The translations under genes were made by a program, and so were the position numbers. From Elusimicrobiales bacterium (GTDB lineage Bacteria; Elusimicrobiota; Elusimicrobia; Elusimicrobiales; Elusimicrobiaceae), in assembly GCA_041651175.1 (NCBI GenBank), contig JBAZJT010000024.1, forward strand, positions 1-29,652: DNA of 29,652 bases, written 5' to 3'. Positions 23,021 through 29,652 of this stretch are shown piece by piece. Position 1 is the stretch's first letter, and every line of letters starts with the position of its first letter. Below the pieces are notes generated by a model, which was given only the letters and a program-made list of their open reading frames with translations, had not been told where the DNA came from and made no database searches.

Positions 23021-24016
23021 TCAGCAGATTCGGGGAAGCTGCTCGCCTTCGGGCATTCGCAGCGCGCGCCGCCCGCCGGTTTTTGTTTTCAGAATCACGC
23101 CGGGCGCGCCCGCAACCGCTTTTCCGGCTATAACCGCGTTTGCTCCGTATTTCTCCGCGCGTATGGCGGAGAGGACCTTCTCCGCTTTTTCCCGGGGAGT
23201 GAAAACCGCCAGAGCGCCTTCGTTGGCCGCGTAAAGCGGGTCCAGCCCCAGAATGCCGCAGGCGGCCTCCACCTCCGGCGCGACGGGGATTGCCGCGCCG
23301 TCCATCTCTATCGCGCAGCCCGAGGATTGCGCTATTTCGTTTAACGCGGCGGCAAGGCCGCCTCTTGTCAAATCCCGCATGGCATGGGCGTCAAAGCGGG
23401 CCGCGGCGGCGACCTTGGACAGAGGGGCGCAGTCGCTCTCTATCGCGCTTTGCAGCCCCAGCCTGTGCCTGGCATTGAGGACGGCCACCCCGTGCGCGCC
23501 CAGTCTGCCGGTTATAATGACCGCGTCGCCGGGCCGCGCGCCGGAGCAGGAAATATTGACACCCTCGGGAATTTCGCCCACGCCGGAGGTGGCTATGAAG
23601 ATTTTATCCGCCTTGCCCCTGTCAACCACCTTGGTGTCTCCGGTGGCTATCACCACGCCGGCCTCGTCTGCGGCTTTGCGCATGGAGGCGGTAATCCGCT
23701 CCAGCAGCGAAATCTCCAGCCCCTCTTCCAGGATAAAGGCGGCGGACAGCCATTTGGGCGTCGCCCCTTTCGCCGACAAATCGTTTACCGTCCCGCATAC
23801 CGAAAGCTTGCCTATGTCCCCGCCGGGAAACACCACCGGGCTGACTACATAGCCGTCCGTGGTAAACGCCAGCCGGCGCGAGGACGCCTCCAGCTCCGCC
23901 GAATCGTCCAACTGGTTAAGCAGCGGATTGCCGAAGTGCTTGAGGAACAGGCCCTCCGTCAGCCGGCGGGACATCTCGCCGCCGCTGCCGTGCGCCAGCA
24001 TAATTTTCTCATCCAT
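23021..24016 (-). CDS. hypE: hydrogenase maturation factor HypE (carbamoyl dehydratase)
   Basis: This 331-residue PurM/AIR-synthase-fold protein starts ILLAHGSGG-like (IMLAHGSGGEMSRRL). It has the ATP-site segments FTTDGYVVSPVVFPGGDIGKL and ATGDTKVVD, and ends in PRIC. The C-terminal Cys accepts the carbamoyl group from HypF and is dehydrated to a thiocyanate that donates CN to the Fe on HypCD. Length (~330) is normal. Its start overlaps the hypD stop by 8 bases. It is the last gene of the leftward operon. A weak hairpin with T run may end the transcript at about 23000-23015, convergent with the DUF4105-like remnant. Confidence 0.97.
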   Translation of the reverse strand: MDEKIMLAHGSGGEMSRRLTEGLFLKHFGNPLLNQLDDSAELEASSRRLAFTTDGYVVSPVVFPGGDIGKLSVCGTVNDLSAKGATPKWLSAAFILEEGLEISLLERITASMRKAADEAGVVIATGDTKVVDRGKADKIFIATSGVGEIPEGVNISCSGARPGDAVIITGRLGAHGVAVLNARHRLGLQSAIESDCAPLSKVAAAARFDAHAMRDLTRGGLAAALNEIAQSSGCAIEMDGAAIPVAPEVEAACGILGLDPLYAANEGALAVFTPREKAEKVLSAIRAEKYGANAVIAGKAVAGAPGVILKTKTGGRRALRMPEGEQLPRIC

Positions 24017-25076
24017 AATGATATGCCGCCGCGCAGGCCCCTTCCGAGGAGACCATGCACGGCCCCACCGCGTCCGCCGGGACGCAGCGCTTGCCGAACA
24101 GCGGGCACTCCCGCGGCGCGGCCCTGCCGGTCAGTATAAGCCCGCAGATGCAGCCTTGCGGCTCCCGCGCGCGCGGAACGGAAACGCCGAATTTCTCCGC
24201 GGCGTCAAAGCGGCGGAACTGCTGGCGGAAAACAAGGCCGGACATCTCCATTTCGCCAAGGGCGCGCCACTCGGCGCGCGCGGGCTCAAACACCTGCCGC
24301 ATTACGGCGACAGCGCGCGGATTCCCCTCGCGCCTTACCGCGCGCGGGTAGCAGTTTTCCACCGAACAATCTGCGGCTGCGATTTTGGCTGCCAGCCGGT
24401 TTACGGCATGCAGGATATCCAGCGGCTCAAACCCGGCGACGACGGCGGGGACTTTCCCTTCCAGAATGCCGTACGGCTCCAGCCCGATAACCGCGCTTAC
24501 ATGCCCCGGCAGCAGAAAACCGTCTATTCGCGCCGGGCCGGAGAGCAGCGCCTCCAGCGCGGGGGGGACCAGCTTTAGCATGGGCAGCACGAAAAAATTA
24601 TTTATTCCGGCGTCCGCTGCGCGCAGCACCGCCGCCGCAATGGCGGGCGCGGTTGTCTCAAACCCCGCGCCGATGAAAATCACGTTTTCAGAGGGGTTCC
24701 GCCGGGCCGTTTCCGCCGCGTCCTCCGGCGAATACACAATGCGCACGTCCGCGCCGGCGGCTTTCGCGCTTTCCAGGCTGTGGGAGGAACCGCGCACCTT
24801 CAGCATGTCTCCGAAAGCCGCGATGACGGCCCCCGGCGTGAAAGCCAGCGCCGCCGCGCGGTCAATATCGGTCTGGGAGCTTACGCATACCGGGCAGCCG
24901 GGGCCGGAGACAAGACGTATGCTCTCCGGCAGCAGGGCGCGCAGCCCGTGCCGTGCTATGGACATGGTGTGCGTCCCGCAGACTTCCATTATCGTTACGG
25001 GGCGTCCGGCGGCGGAGGCGTTTGCCGCTATGCCGGCGGAAATTTTCGCCGCCAGCGCGGCGTTGTCAAGCGCCAT
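24009..25076 (-). CDS. hypD: hydrogenase maturation factor HypD
   Basis: This 355-residue iron-sulfur scaffold works with HypC to assemble the Fe(CN)2CO unit of [NiFe]-hydrogenases. Conserved blocks are all present: EVCGTHTMSIARHG, GPGCPVCVSSQTDID, GAGFETTAPAIA and LLPGHVSAVIG. The C-terminal cluster region is CICGLIL...ECPLFGKRC...GPCMVSSEGACAA, whose four cysteines bind [4Fe-4S]. Length is typical (350-380). It overlaps hypC by 11 bases upstream and hypE downstream, so the three Hyp proteins are translationally coupled. Confidence 0.97.
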   Translation of the reverse strand: MALDNAALAAKISAGIAANASAAGRPVTIMEVCGTHTMSIARHGLRALLPESIRLVSGPGCPVCVSSQTDIDRAAALAFTPGAVIAAFGDMLKVRGSSHSLESAKAAGADVRIVYSPEDAAETARRNPSENVIFIGAGFETTAPAIAAAVLRAADAGINNFFVLPMLKLVPPALEALLSGPARIDGFLLPGHVSAVIGLEPYGILEGKVPAVVAGFEPLDILHAVNRLAAKIAAADCSVENCYPRAVRREGNPRAVAVMRQVFEPARAEWRALGEMEMSGLVFRQQFRRFDAAEKFGVSVPRAREPQGCICGLILTGRAAPRECPLFGKRCVPADAVGPCMVSSEGACAAAYHYG

Positions 25077-25281
25077 AGACCTCTTTTAGCAGGCGCAGCG
25101 TCTCCCGCGCGTCGTCTTGCGGCAGTATTTGTATGGCATAGCCAGCATGGACTATCACGTAGTCTCCGGGTTTTGCGTCCGGCACCAGGTCGACGCTGGC
25201 ATGCCGCGTTACCCCGCCGAAGTCCACTTCGGCGCCGGCGCCGTCCAGCCTGACTATTTTTCCCGGCACGGCTAGGCACAT
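25066..25281 (-). CDS. hypC: hydrogenase maturation chaperone HypC
   Basis: This 71-residue HypC/HupF protein begins MCLAVPGKIV, with the essential Cys2 that ligates iron with HypD. The OB-like barrel segment AEVDFGGVTRHASVDLVPD and VIVHAGYAIQIL follow, and the C-terminal helix ends in LLKEVYGA. Size and motifs are canonical. Its start overlaps the MBL-hydrolase stop by 10 bases and its 3' end overlaps hypD by 11 bases. Confidence 0.96.
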   Translation of the reverse strand: MCLAVPGKIVRLDGAGAEVDFGGVTRHASVDLVPDAKPGDYVIVHAGYAIQILPQDDARETLRLLKEVYGA

Positions 25282-26012
25282 ACCGACACCCCGTCTTTTG
25301 CCGCGAAGGAATTTTTGAAAATTTTACGCGCCGTCGCCTGCGCCTGCGCCCTAAGCCTGGGCGAGTTGTAGCGTTTGGCCTCGAAATGCGTCAGATAAAG
25401 CTTTTTTGCGCCGCTGCGCTTTGCGGCAATGGCCGCGTCCTGCGGGTTCAGATGCGGCCAGTGCGGTATGCGCTCGCCCGGCAGATAGGAGCATTCGGCT
25501 ATCATGAGGTCCGCGTTTTTGCAGAGTCTGTATAACGCCGGGCAAAGCCCGGTGTCCGGCGCGTAGGAGAGAACTTTGCCCTCCGCCTCCACCCTCAGCC
25601 CGCGGCAGGGCGCGGAATGCACCAGCGGATAAACCGAAAAATGCGGGGCGAGTTTTCGCATCGCCTCGTAATCAATGATTTCGGTTTTCATTTTAAGTTT
25701 GGACGGCGGCAGGCTGTAAGGCCAGTCCAGCAGCCGTTTGAGATGGCTTTTCATGTCCCGCGCGACGCATATTTTCACGCCCTGCGGGAAGGCGAATTTG
25801 TTCAGCGCGTGCAGCCCGCACACGTGGTCTATGTGGGTGTGGCTGATGAATATATACACCGGCTTTGAGCCGGAGATTAATTCATCCAGTTTCGCTATGC
25901 CGAAACCCGCGTCCAGGACTATATACTCGGTTTCGGTTTCAGCCAGGGCGCAGGTGGTGTTTCCCAGCGCGGTATCGTACCAGCCGTTTGTTCCCAGAAA
26001 TGTCGCACGCAT
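25272..26012 (-). CDS. MBL-fold metallohydrolase (RNase Z-like/phosphodiesterase type)
   Basis: This 246-residue metallo-beta-lactamase-fold protein starts MRATFLGTNGWYDT. It has the di-metal signature H58-T-H60-I-D62-H63 in FISHTHIDHVCGL, then further ligands in VHSAPCRG (about 130), SYAPDTGL (Asp) and YLTHFEAKRY (late His). The layout is like RNase Z/ElaC and cyclic-phosphodiesterase relatives, but the substrate is unknown. The start is chosen because the LGTNGWYDT opening is typical; it lies 74 bases inside the upstream NTPase gene. It sits immediately before hypC with a 10-base overlap, so it may serve the same process or simply share the transcript. Confidence 0.85.
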   Translation of the reverse strand: MRATFLGTNGWYDTALGNTTCALAETETEYIVLDAGFGIAKLDELISGSKPVYIFISHTHIDHVCGLHALNKFAFPQGVKICVARDMKSHLKRLLDWPYSLPPSKLKMKTEIIDYEAMRKLAPHFSVYPLVHSAPCRGLRVEAEGKVLSYAPDTGLCPALYRLCKNADLMIAECSYLPGERIPHWPHLNPQDAAIAAKRSGAKKLYLTHFEAKRYNSPRLRAQAQATARKIFKNSFAAKDGVSVCA

Positions 26013-26439
26013 GGTAATATTTTACTTTAAGTTTGGCGGCCATTGCGCCGGCCATGCCGGGGCGCACGGTAATTAGCAGCGCGGCATTGCGCCTGCGCGC
26101 CAGCTTTTCCGCCTGCCGGAAAAAACCCCGGCCCAGCAGCTCCAGCGGTCCCATCTCGTCTATTATCACGGCCTTGCATGCGGCGCAGCGGGCCAGAACC
26201 GCGTTGGCAAAACGAAACCCCGCCCTGTCTGTTTTTGGCCCGCCGGCTACGGACAGCAGAAATTTTTTGTTTCCGGTTTTGAGGTTTTGCGCGAAATAGC
26301 GGCATTTCCTGCCGCGGTAAAATTCAGCGGGCGAGCAAATTCCCCCGGTTTTTATCCCCGCGGCGGAAAGCTCCTCAAACAAGGCGCGCGCCAGCTCGGT
26401 TTTGCCGGCATCGCGCCGTCCCGTAACGAAAATTATCAC
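25939..26439 (-). CDS. P-loop NTPase of the THEP1/NTPase_1 type
   Basis: This 166-residue protein has a Walker A loop at residues 7-14 (GRRDAGKT), a thymidylate-kinase-like GGICSPAEFYRGRK segment and a Walker B VIIDEMGPLELL (about 91-102). That combination is typical of the small nucleoside-triphosphatase family related to archaeal THEP1. Biological roles in this family are poorly known. Its last ~24 residues overlap the MBL gene in a different frame, and this tail (YRAGKHHLRPG) looks atypical, so an ancestral stop may have been lost. Its ATG overlaps the end of the large pseudokinase gene by 4 bases. Confidence 0.8.
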   Translation of the reverse strand: MIIFVTGRRDAGKTELARALFEELSAAGIKTGGICSPAEFYRGRKCRYFAQNLKTGNKKFLLSVAGGPKTDRAGFRFANAVLARCAACKAVIIDEMGPLELLGRGFFRQAEKLARRRNAALLITVRPGMAGAMAAKLKVKYYHACDISGNKRLVRYRAGKHHLRPG

Positions 26440-29400
26440 GCGATTTTAGCCAGTGCGTCGGCGAAATCCGCCGCGCCGGCATAGCGGTCTTCCGGGCGGG
26501 GGGCAATGGCTTTAAGCACGGCCTCGTCCATTTCAGGGGGGATGTCGGGCGCCAATCCGGAGGGTTTTACCGGCGCGGACGGGTCCGGCGCCTGCCGGGT
26601 GAGGGATTCGTAGAGGCAGACTCCCAGCGAGTAAATATCCGCCTGCCTGGTCCCGGCGCCTTCGGGCGCGGCGGTCTGGTTCGGGTCGCCCCTGTCTATG
26701 ACCGCGCCGATGCCGGCGTCGGTCAGCATGGCCTGCCGGTCTTCCGTTATCCGTACGTCCGACAGATGCATTGTCCCGTTGGCCAGGCCGGCCTGGTGCA
26801 GCGCGTTCAGCGCGGAGGCGGCTCCGCCGAAAATGCCCGCCGCTTCCCGGGCCGACAGCGGCCTCTGCGCCAGCCTCTCCTCCAGCGTCTGGCCTTCTAT
26901 GAAGCTGCTCACCATCCAGAGCTGTCCGTTATGCACGCCAACATGCAGCGCGTGCGGCAGGTTCGGATGGTTGACCGAGGCTATCTTCTCCATCCGGTCG
27001 CGGAAAGCCTCCAGGACCGGCTGCTCCATCTCCACGGTGAATTCCTTCACGGCGGTTTTTGCGCCGGTGCGGGCGTCCCTGCCTTCGTGAACCACGCCGG
27101 TGCTGCCCGCGCCTATGCGTCCGGCGATTTTGAAATCATCCGGCTCTTCGTCGCGGCGCGCCACCAGCGCGGGGTTTACCCGCGCCGCATGGTTTTGGGA
27201 TGCCCCGGCGCCTATTTCCAGCGCGGCTTCAAGCGGAGCCTCAAGCGACTGAGCGGAGGGTATGCCGGGCAGCGGCGCGGCGGCGGGCGCGGGTATTTCC
27301 ATCGCCGAGGCGTCCAGCTTCGCCGGCGGCGCCAGCACATGCCTGCGGGCCAGCAGTTTGGCGGCGGCAACCTTGGCTGTTTTGGCGGCGGCATAGCCGA
27401 TAACGGCGAATACCGCCAGCCCGGCCACGGCGCGCGCCGCCTTTGCCGGCAGCCCGGATTTTGCGGGGGCCTGCGGCGCGTCGGCCTCGTTGTTTTTTGC
27501 GTACACAAGAAATTCGGGCGCCTTGGAACCGTAGGCGGCTATGGCGTCCTGGAATTTCTGGCCGTAGGCGGCCTCGTCCAGTTCGGCGGCCTTGCGCAGC
27601 GCGGAAAGCGCCATCTGGTAATCTCCCGCCTGTTCCGCCGCCGCGGACTGCGCCAGCAGCGCCTGAGGGGAATTGGGGTCCGCCGCCACCGCGCTGGAAG
27701 CCTCCATCAGCGCCTCGTGCGGCTTGTTCTGCGCGAGCAGGCATTTTGAAAGCGCGATGTGCCCCGCCGCGCTGCTCGGGTTTATTCTCAGCGCCGCGCG
27801 CGCATCCTCGGCGGCGCGCGCGTAGTTTCCCAGCCCCAGGTAGGCGTTGGAGCGTATGATTAGGGCTTTGTCGTCGCGCGGGTTGCGCTCCAGCGCGGCG
27901 GACGCCGCTGCCAGCGCGCCAGCATAGTTGAAGTAGTAGTTCGTGTCCAGCGGCATGCCGCCCAGATCCGCGTCGCGTTTTTCCCAGTAAGCGTCTTTGT
28001 CCGCCGTGGAGCCGTATTTTTTCGCCGCGCGCGCCGATGACAGCGGGTTTACGTCGCTGAAACCGTCGTCATCGTCGTAGGAAAAACCGCGTTTGCCTTT
28101 TTTTGCCGCGGTTTCCGAAGCCGGTTTGCCGGAGCTCTTTTTGCTCCAGGAGGGGCTGCCGCTCTTGGAATCTCCCCAGAAATCGTCTCCGTCTCCGCCG
28201 AAATCGCCGTCTCCGCCGGAGTCGCTGTCCCCGCCTCCGCCAAATCCTCCGCCGAAACCTCCGCCGTACGAACGTCCGAAGTTTCCTCCTCCTCCGAAAA
28301 AGCTCGGGAAATTGGAATTAGCGGATTTCACGGAAGCTGACGCGTTTGTGCCGGAGTCGTCCGGCTGGGCGCTTTTTCTGCCCAATCCGCCCAGCAGATT
28401 CGCAAAGTCAAGCAATCCCGGCTTATTCTCGGACGATGATGCGCGCGACACCTCGCGCCCGCCCGGCTTTGATTCAAATCCCGGCGAGGCTGCCGGAGGC
28501 GGCGGCGCGTATCCGGGGAAACGGCTGCTGCCCGCGCCGGTTTCCCGCGGCGGGGCCGGGGCGCGCCGCCGTTGGATATTATCCTCCCCGTCAAACTCCT
28601 GTCTGGCGGCGGCAGCATGTCTGACCGCGCCGGGCGCGTATGCGGGCTGTGTCCGCGGAGCGGCGGCTGTGTTGTAGCCGGCGCTGTTGCCGCCTGCCGG
28701 GCGTTCCGACGAGCCGGCGTCGCGTCGTTCCGGCTCCTGCGGGCGTATATGTCCGTTGCTGTAGCCTCTTCGGGGCAGCAGATCCCGGCTGCCGCCGTAA
28801 CCGGCGTCGGGGCTGTAGCCTGCGCGGCTGCCCGTTTCGCGGACTTCGCCGCGCAGACGCTCGCCTCCGCTGTATGCGGGTTGCGCGGGGGCCGGCCTTG
28901 CCTGGGAATATGACGGCGCGGCGCTTTGCGGGTAATGGGGAGCCGCCGCCAGTTCGCGCGATCTGGGGCGGTAGGCCGGTGCGGCGCCGGAAGTGTTAGC
29001 CGCATTGTCCGGCGGATTTGCGTTGTAGCCAGTCTGCGAAACCGGATTTCCGCCGTACTGATAACGCGTTGCCGGTGCGCCGCCGGAGTTCACCGCGCGC
29101 CGCTGCGCGTCAAGATTGCGCGTTTCCCCGCCATAGTCGGTCCGGGCGGATGCGATATCCCGTGTGCGGGGCGTGTCGCCGCGGGAACCCGCCGCGCCGC
29201 CGATTGTATCCGGCAACCCGCTTTTTCTGCTTCCCGGATTGGGCGTGCCGAACCCACCGCCCCCGACATTATACCCCGCCGGCAGGGCGGCTAATCCGCC
29301 GTCTTTGAATGCTCCAAATCCCTTGTTCTGGCGAGCGCCGGATTCGCCGAATAAGGCTTTGCTGGCCTCCGCGCCGCCGCTAAAACCTCCTCCTCCCAAG

Positions 29401-29652
29401 CTCCCGCCGCCGCTGCCTCCGCCACCCCCGCCTCCGCCTTTGCTTCCTCCTCCTCCGCCAAAACCGCCTCCTCCTCCGCTACCCCCTCCACCGCCTCCGC
29501 TACCCCCTCCACCACCTCCGCTACCCCCCCCACCGCCTCCGCTGCTCCCGCCGCCTCCGCCCATGCCCCCTCTGTTTTTTCCCGCCCCGCTGTTCATGCC
29601 ATAGGGGTCATTAGTGTCGGACTTTTTGTCGGGCCTCTTGTTCCATTCCTCT
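26436..29652 (-). CDS. large Gly-rich/TPR/membrane protein with C-terminal pseudokinase domain (5' end beyond window)
   Basis: From the first ATG in the window (29597) there are 1053 residues, but the frame stays open to the window edge (..KRPDKKSDTNDPYG-M) and this ATG has no Shine-Dalgarno sequence, so the true start is probably outside. Numbering from that ATG: Gly-rich tract with GGGGGGS heptads (about 1-75); long disordered Ser/Pro/Tyr/Arg-rich region (75-500); several TPR repeats (about 535-700, e.g. NPRDDKALIIRSNAYLGLGN); one hydrophobic segment (about 725-750); kinase fold (about 820-1050). The kinase keeps the glycine loop GRIGAGSTGVVHEG and the ATP-site K851. HRD-x-K-x-x-N is replaced by H944-LSD with no Lys or Asn, and DFG is DAG (D960), so phosphotransfer is unlikely. 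It probably serves as a scaffold or regulator at the membrane. Confidence 0.85.
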   Translation of the reverse strand, partial: EEWNKRPDKKSDTNDPYGMNSGAGKNRGGMGGGGGSSGGGGGGSGGGGGGSGGGGGGSGGGGGFGGGGGSKGGGGGGGGSGGGSLGGGGFSGGAEASKALFGESGARQNKGFGAFKDGGLAALPAGYNVGGGGFGTPNPGSRKSGLPDTIGGAAGSRGDTPRTRDIASARTDYGGETRNLDAQRRAVNSGGAPATRYQYGGNPVSQTGYNANPPDNAANTSGAAPAYRPRSRELAAAPHYPQSAAPSYSQARPAPAQPAYSGGERLRGEVRETGSRAGYSPDAGYGGSRDLLPRRGYSNGHIRPQEPERRDAGSSERPAGGNSAGYNTAAAPRTQPAYAPGAVRHAAAARQEFDGEDNIQRRRAPAPPRETGAGSSRFPGYAPPPPAASPGFESKPGGREVSRASSSENKPGLLDFANLLGGLGRKSAQPDDSGTNASASVKSANSNFPSFFGGGGNFGRSYGGGFGGGFGGGGDSDSGGDGDFGGDGDDFWGDSKSGSPSWSKKSSGKPASETAAKKGKRGFSYDDDDGFSDVNPLSSARAAKKYGSTADKDAYWEKRDADLGGMPLDTNYYFNYAGALAAASAALERNPRDDKALIIRSNAYLGLGNYARAAEDARAALRINPSSAAGHIALSKCLLAQNKPHEALMEASSAVAADPNSPQALLAQSAAAEQAGDYQMALSALRKAAELDEAAYGQKFQDAIAAYGSKAPEFLVYAKNNEADAPQAPAKSGLPAKAARAVAGLAVFAVIGYAAAKTAKVAAAKLLARRHVLAPPAKLDASAMEIPAPAAAPLPGIPSAQSLEAPLEAALEIGAGASQNHAARVNPALVARRDEEPDDFKIAGRIGAGSTGVVHEGRDARTGAKTAVKEFTVEMEQPVLEAFRDRMEKIASVNHPNLPHALHVGVHNGQLWMVSSFIEGQTLEERLAQRPLSAREAAGIFGGAASALNALHQAGLANGTMHLSDVRITEDRQAMLTDAGIGAVIDRGDPNQTAAPEGAGTRQADIYSLGVCLYESLTRQAPDPSAPVKPSGLAPDIPPEMDEAVLKAIAPRPEDRYAGAADFADALAKIA
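29476..29559. repeat. 21-bp tandem repeat encoding GGGGGGS heptads
   Basis: The CCGCT landmark recurs exactly every 21 bases (29476, 29497, 29518, 29539), giving four near-identical units. Read on the minus strand they encode Gly-Gly-Gly-Gly-Gly-Gly-Ser repeats in the N-terminal region of the large TPR/pseudokinase protein. Copy number could vary between strains by slippage in multiples of seven residues without changing frame. Confidence 0.8.

Noticed and set aside
23384..24139. 251-codon plus-strand ORF opposite hypE/hypD.
   Set aside because: It is antisense to strongly supported hyp genes and has no recognisable motif.
29476..29559. CRISPR-like or minisatellite non-coding repeat.
   Set aside because: The units are contiguous 21-mers without spacers and keep the reading frame of the coding strand, so they are coding heptads.
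28093..29604. Pro-rich plus-strand open frames (28093-28677, 29164-29604).
   Set aside because: They are the antisense reading of the Gly-rich region of the large minus-strand protein; Pro-rich translation is simply the complement of GGN codons.

Overview
The window is GC-rich bacterial chromosome from a Gram-negative (diderm) organism. Lipid A/Kdo-type LPS genes, a TolC/adaptor/RND efflux system, secreted subtilases and a remnant of a PorV-like outer-membrane barrel all point that way. The combination (pyruvoyl-type arginine decarboxylase, PorV-like barrel, run of GT9 transferases, very long Gly-rich TPR protein) would suit an uncultured lineage such as Elusimicrobiota. That placement is an inference from gene content only. 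I see no rRNA, tRNA or CRISPR array.

Layout. 1-826: decayed DNA. A small AT-richer ORF fragment is followed by the 3' end of a PorV-like gene cut by a 204-bp element that has perfect 18-bp terminal inverted repeats and a 10-bp target duplication. A strong terminator follows. 827-10509 (+): a compact envelope operon. It holds a thioredoxin-CcdA fusion, Kdo transferase (waaA), three GT9 heptosyltransferase-type enzymes (the first with an extra N-terminal half), two GT4 and one GT2 glycosyltransferase, and a polysaccharide deacetylase. Most genes overlap their neighbours, and one internal promoter abuts a start codon. 10510-14250 (+): three monocistronic secreted-protein genes, each with its own sigma70-like promoter and rho-independent terminator: two tandem subtilisin-like proteases and a cysteine-free redoxin-like protein. 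14251-14540: a foldback (MITE-like) repeat.

14541-15942 (+): pyruvoyl-dependent arginine decarboxylase and agmatinase, together a two-step arginine to agmatine to putrescine route. 15943-16233: an intergenic region with an imperfect hairpin. 16234-22119 (+): a self-contained efflux operon, tetR-tolC-adaptor-RND pump, with a 20-bp palindromic operator overlapping the -10 of a consensus promoter. 22121-23001 (+): a DUF4105-like gene split by a second copy of the foldback element. Removing the element restores the reading frame.

23021-29652 (-): a tightly overlapping operon read leftwards. It starts with a very large Gly-rich/TPR/membrane/pseudokinase protein (5' end beyond the window), then a P-loop NTPase, an MBL-fold hydrolase, and hypC-hypD-hypE for [NiFe]-hydrogenase Fe(CN)2CO cofactor assembly. 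No hydrogenase structural genes lie in the window.

The most notable signals are two different non-autonomous elements, each caught inside a gene with a reconstructable empty site; repeated promoter placement that implies leaderless mRNAs; and the coupling of a degenerate kinase-fold protein to a hyp operon.
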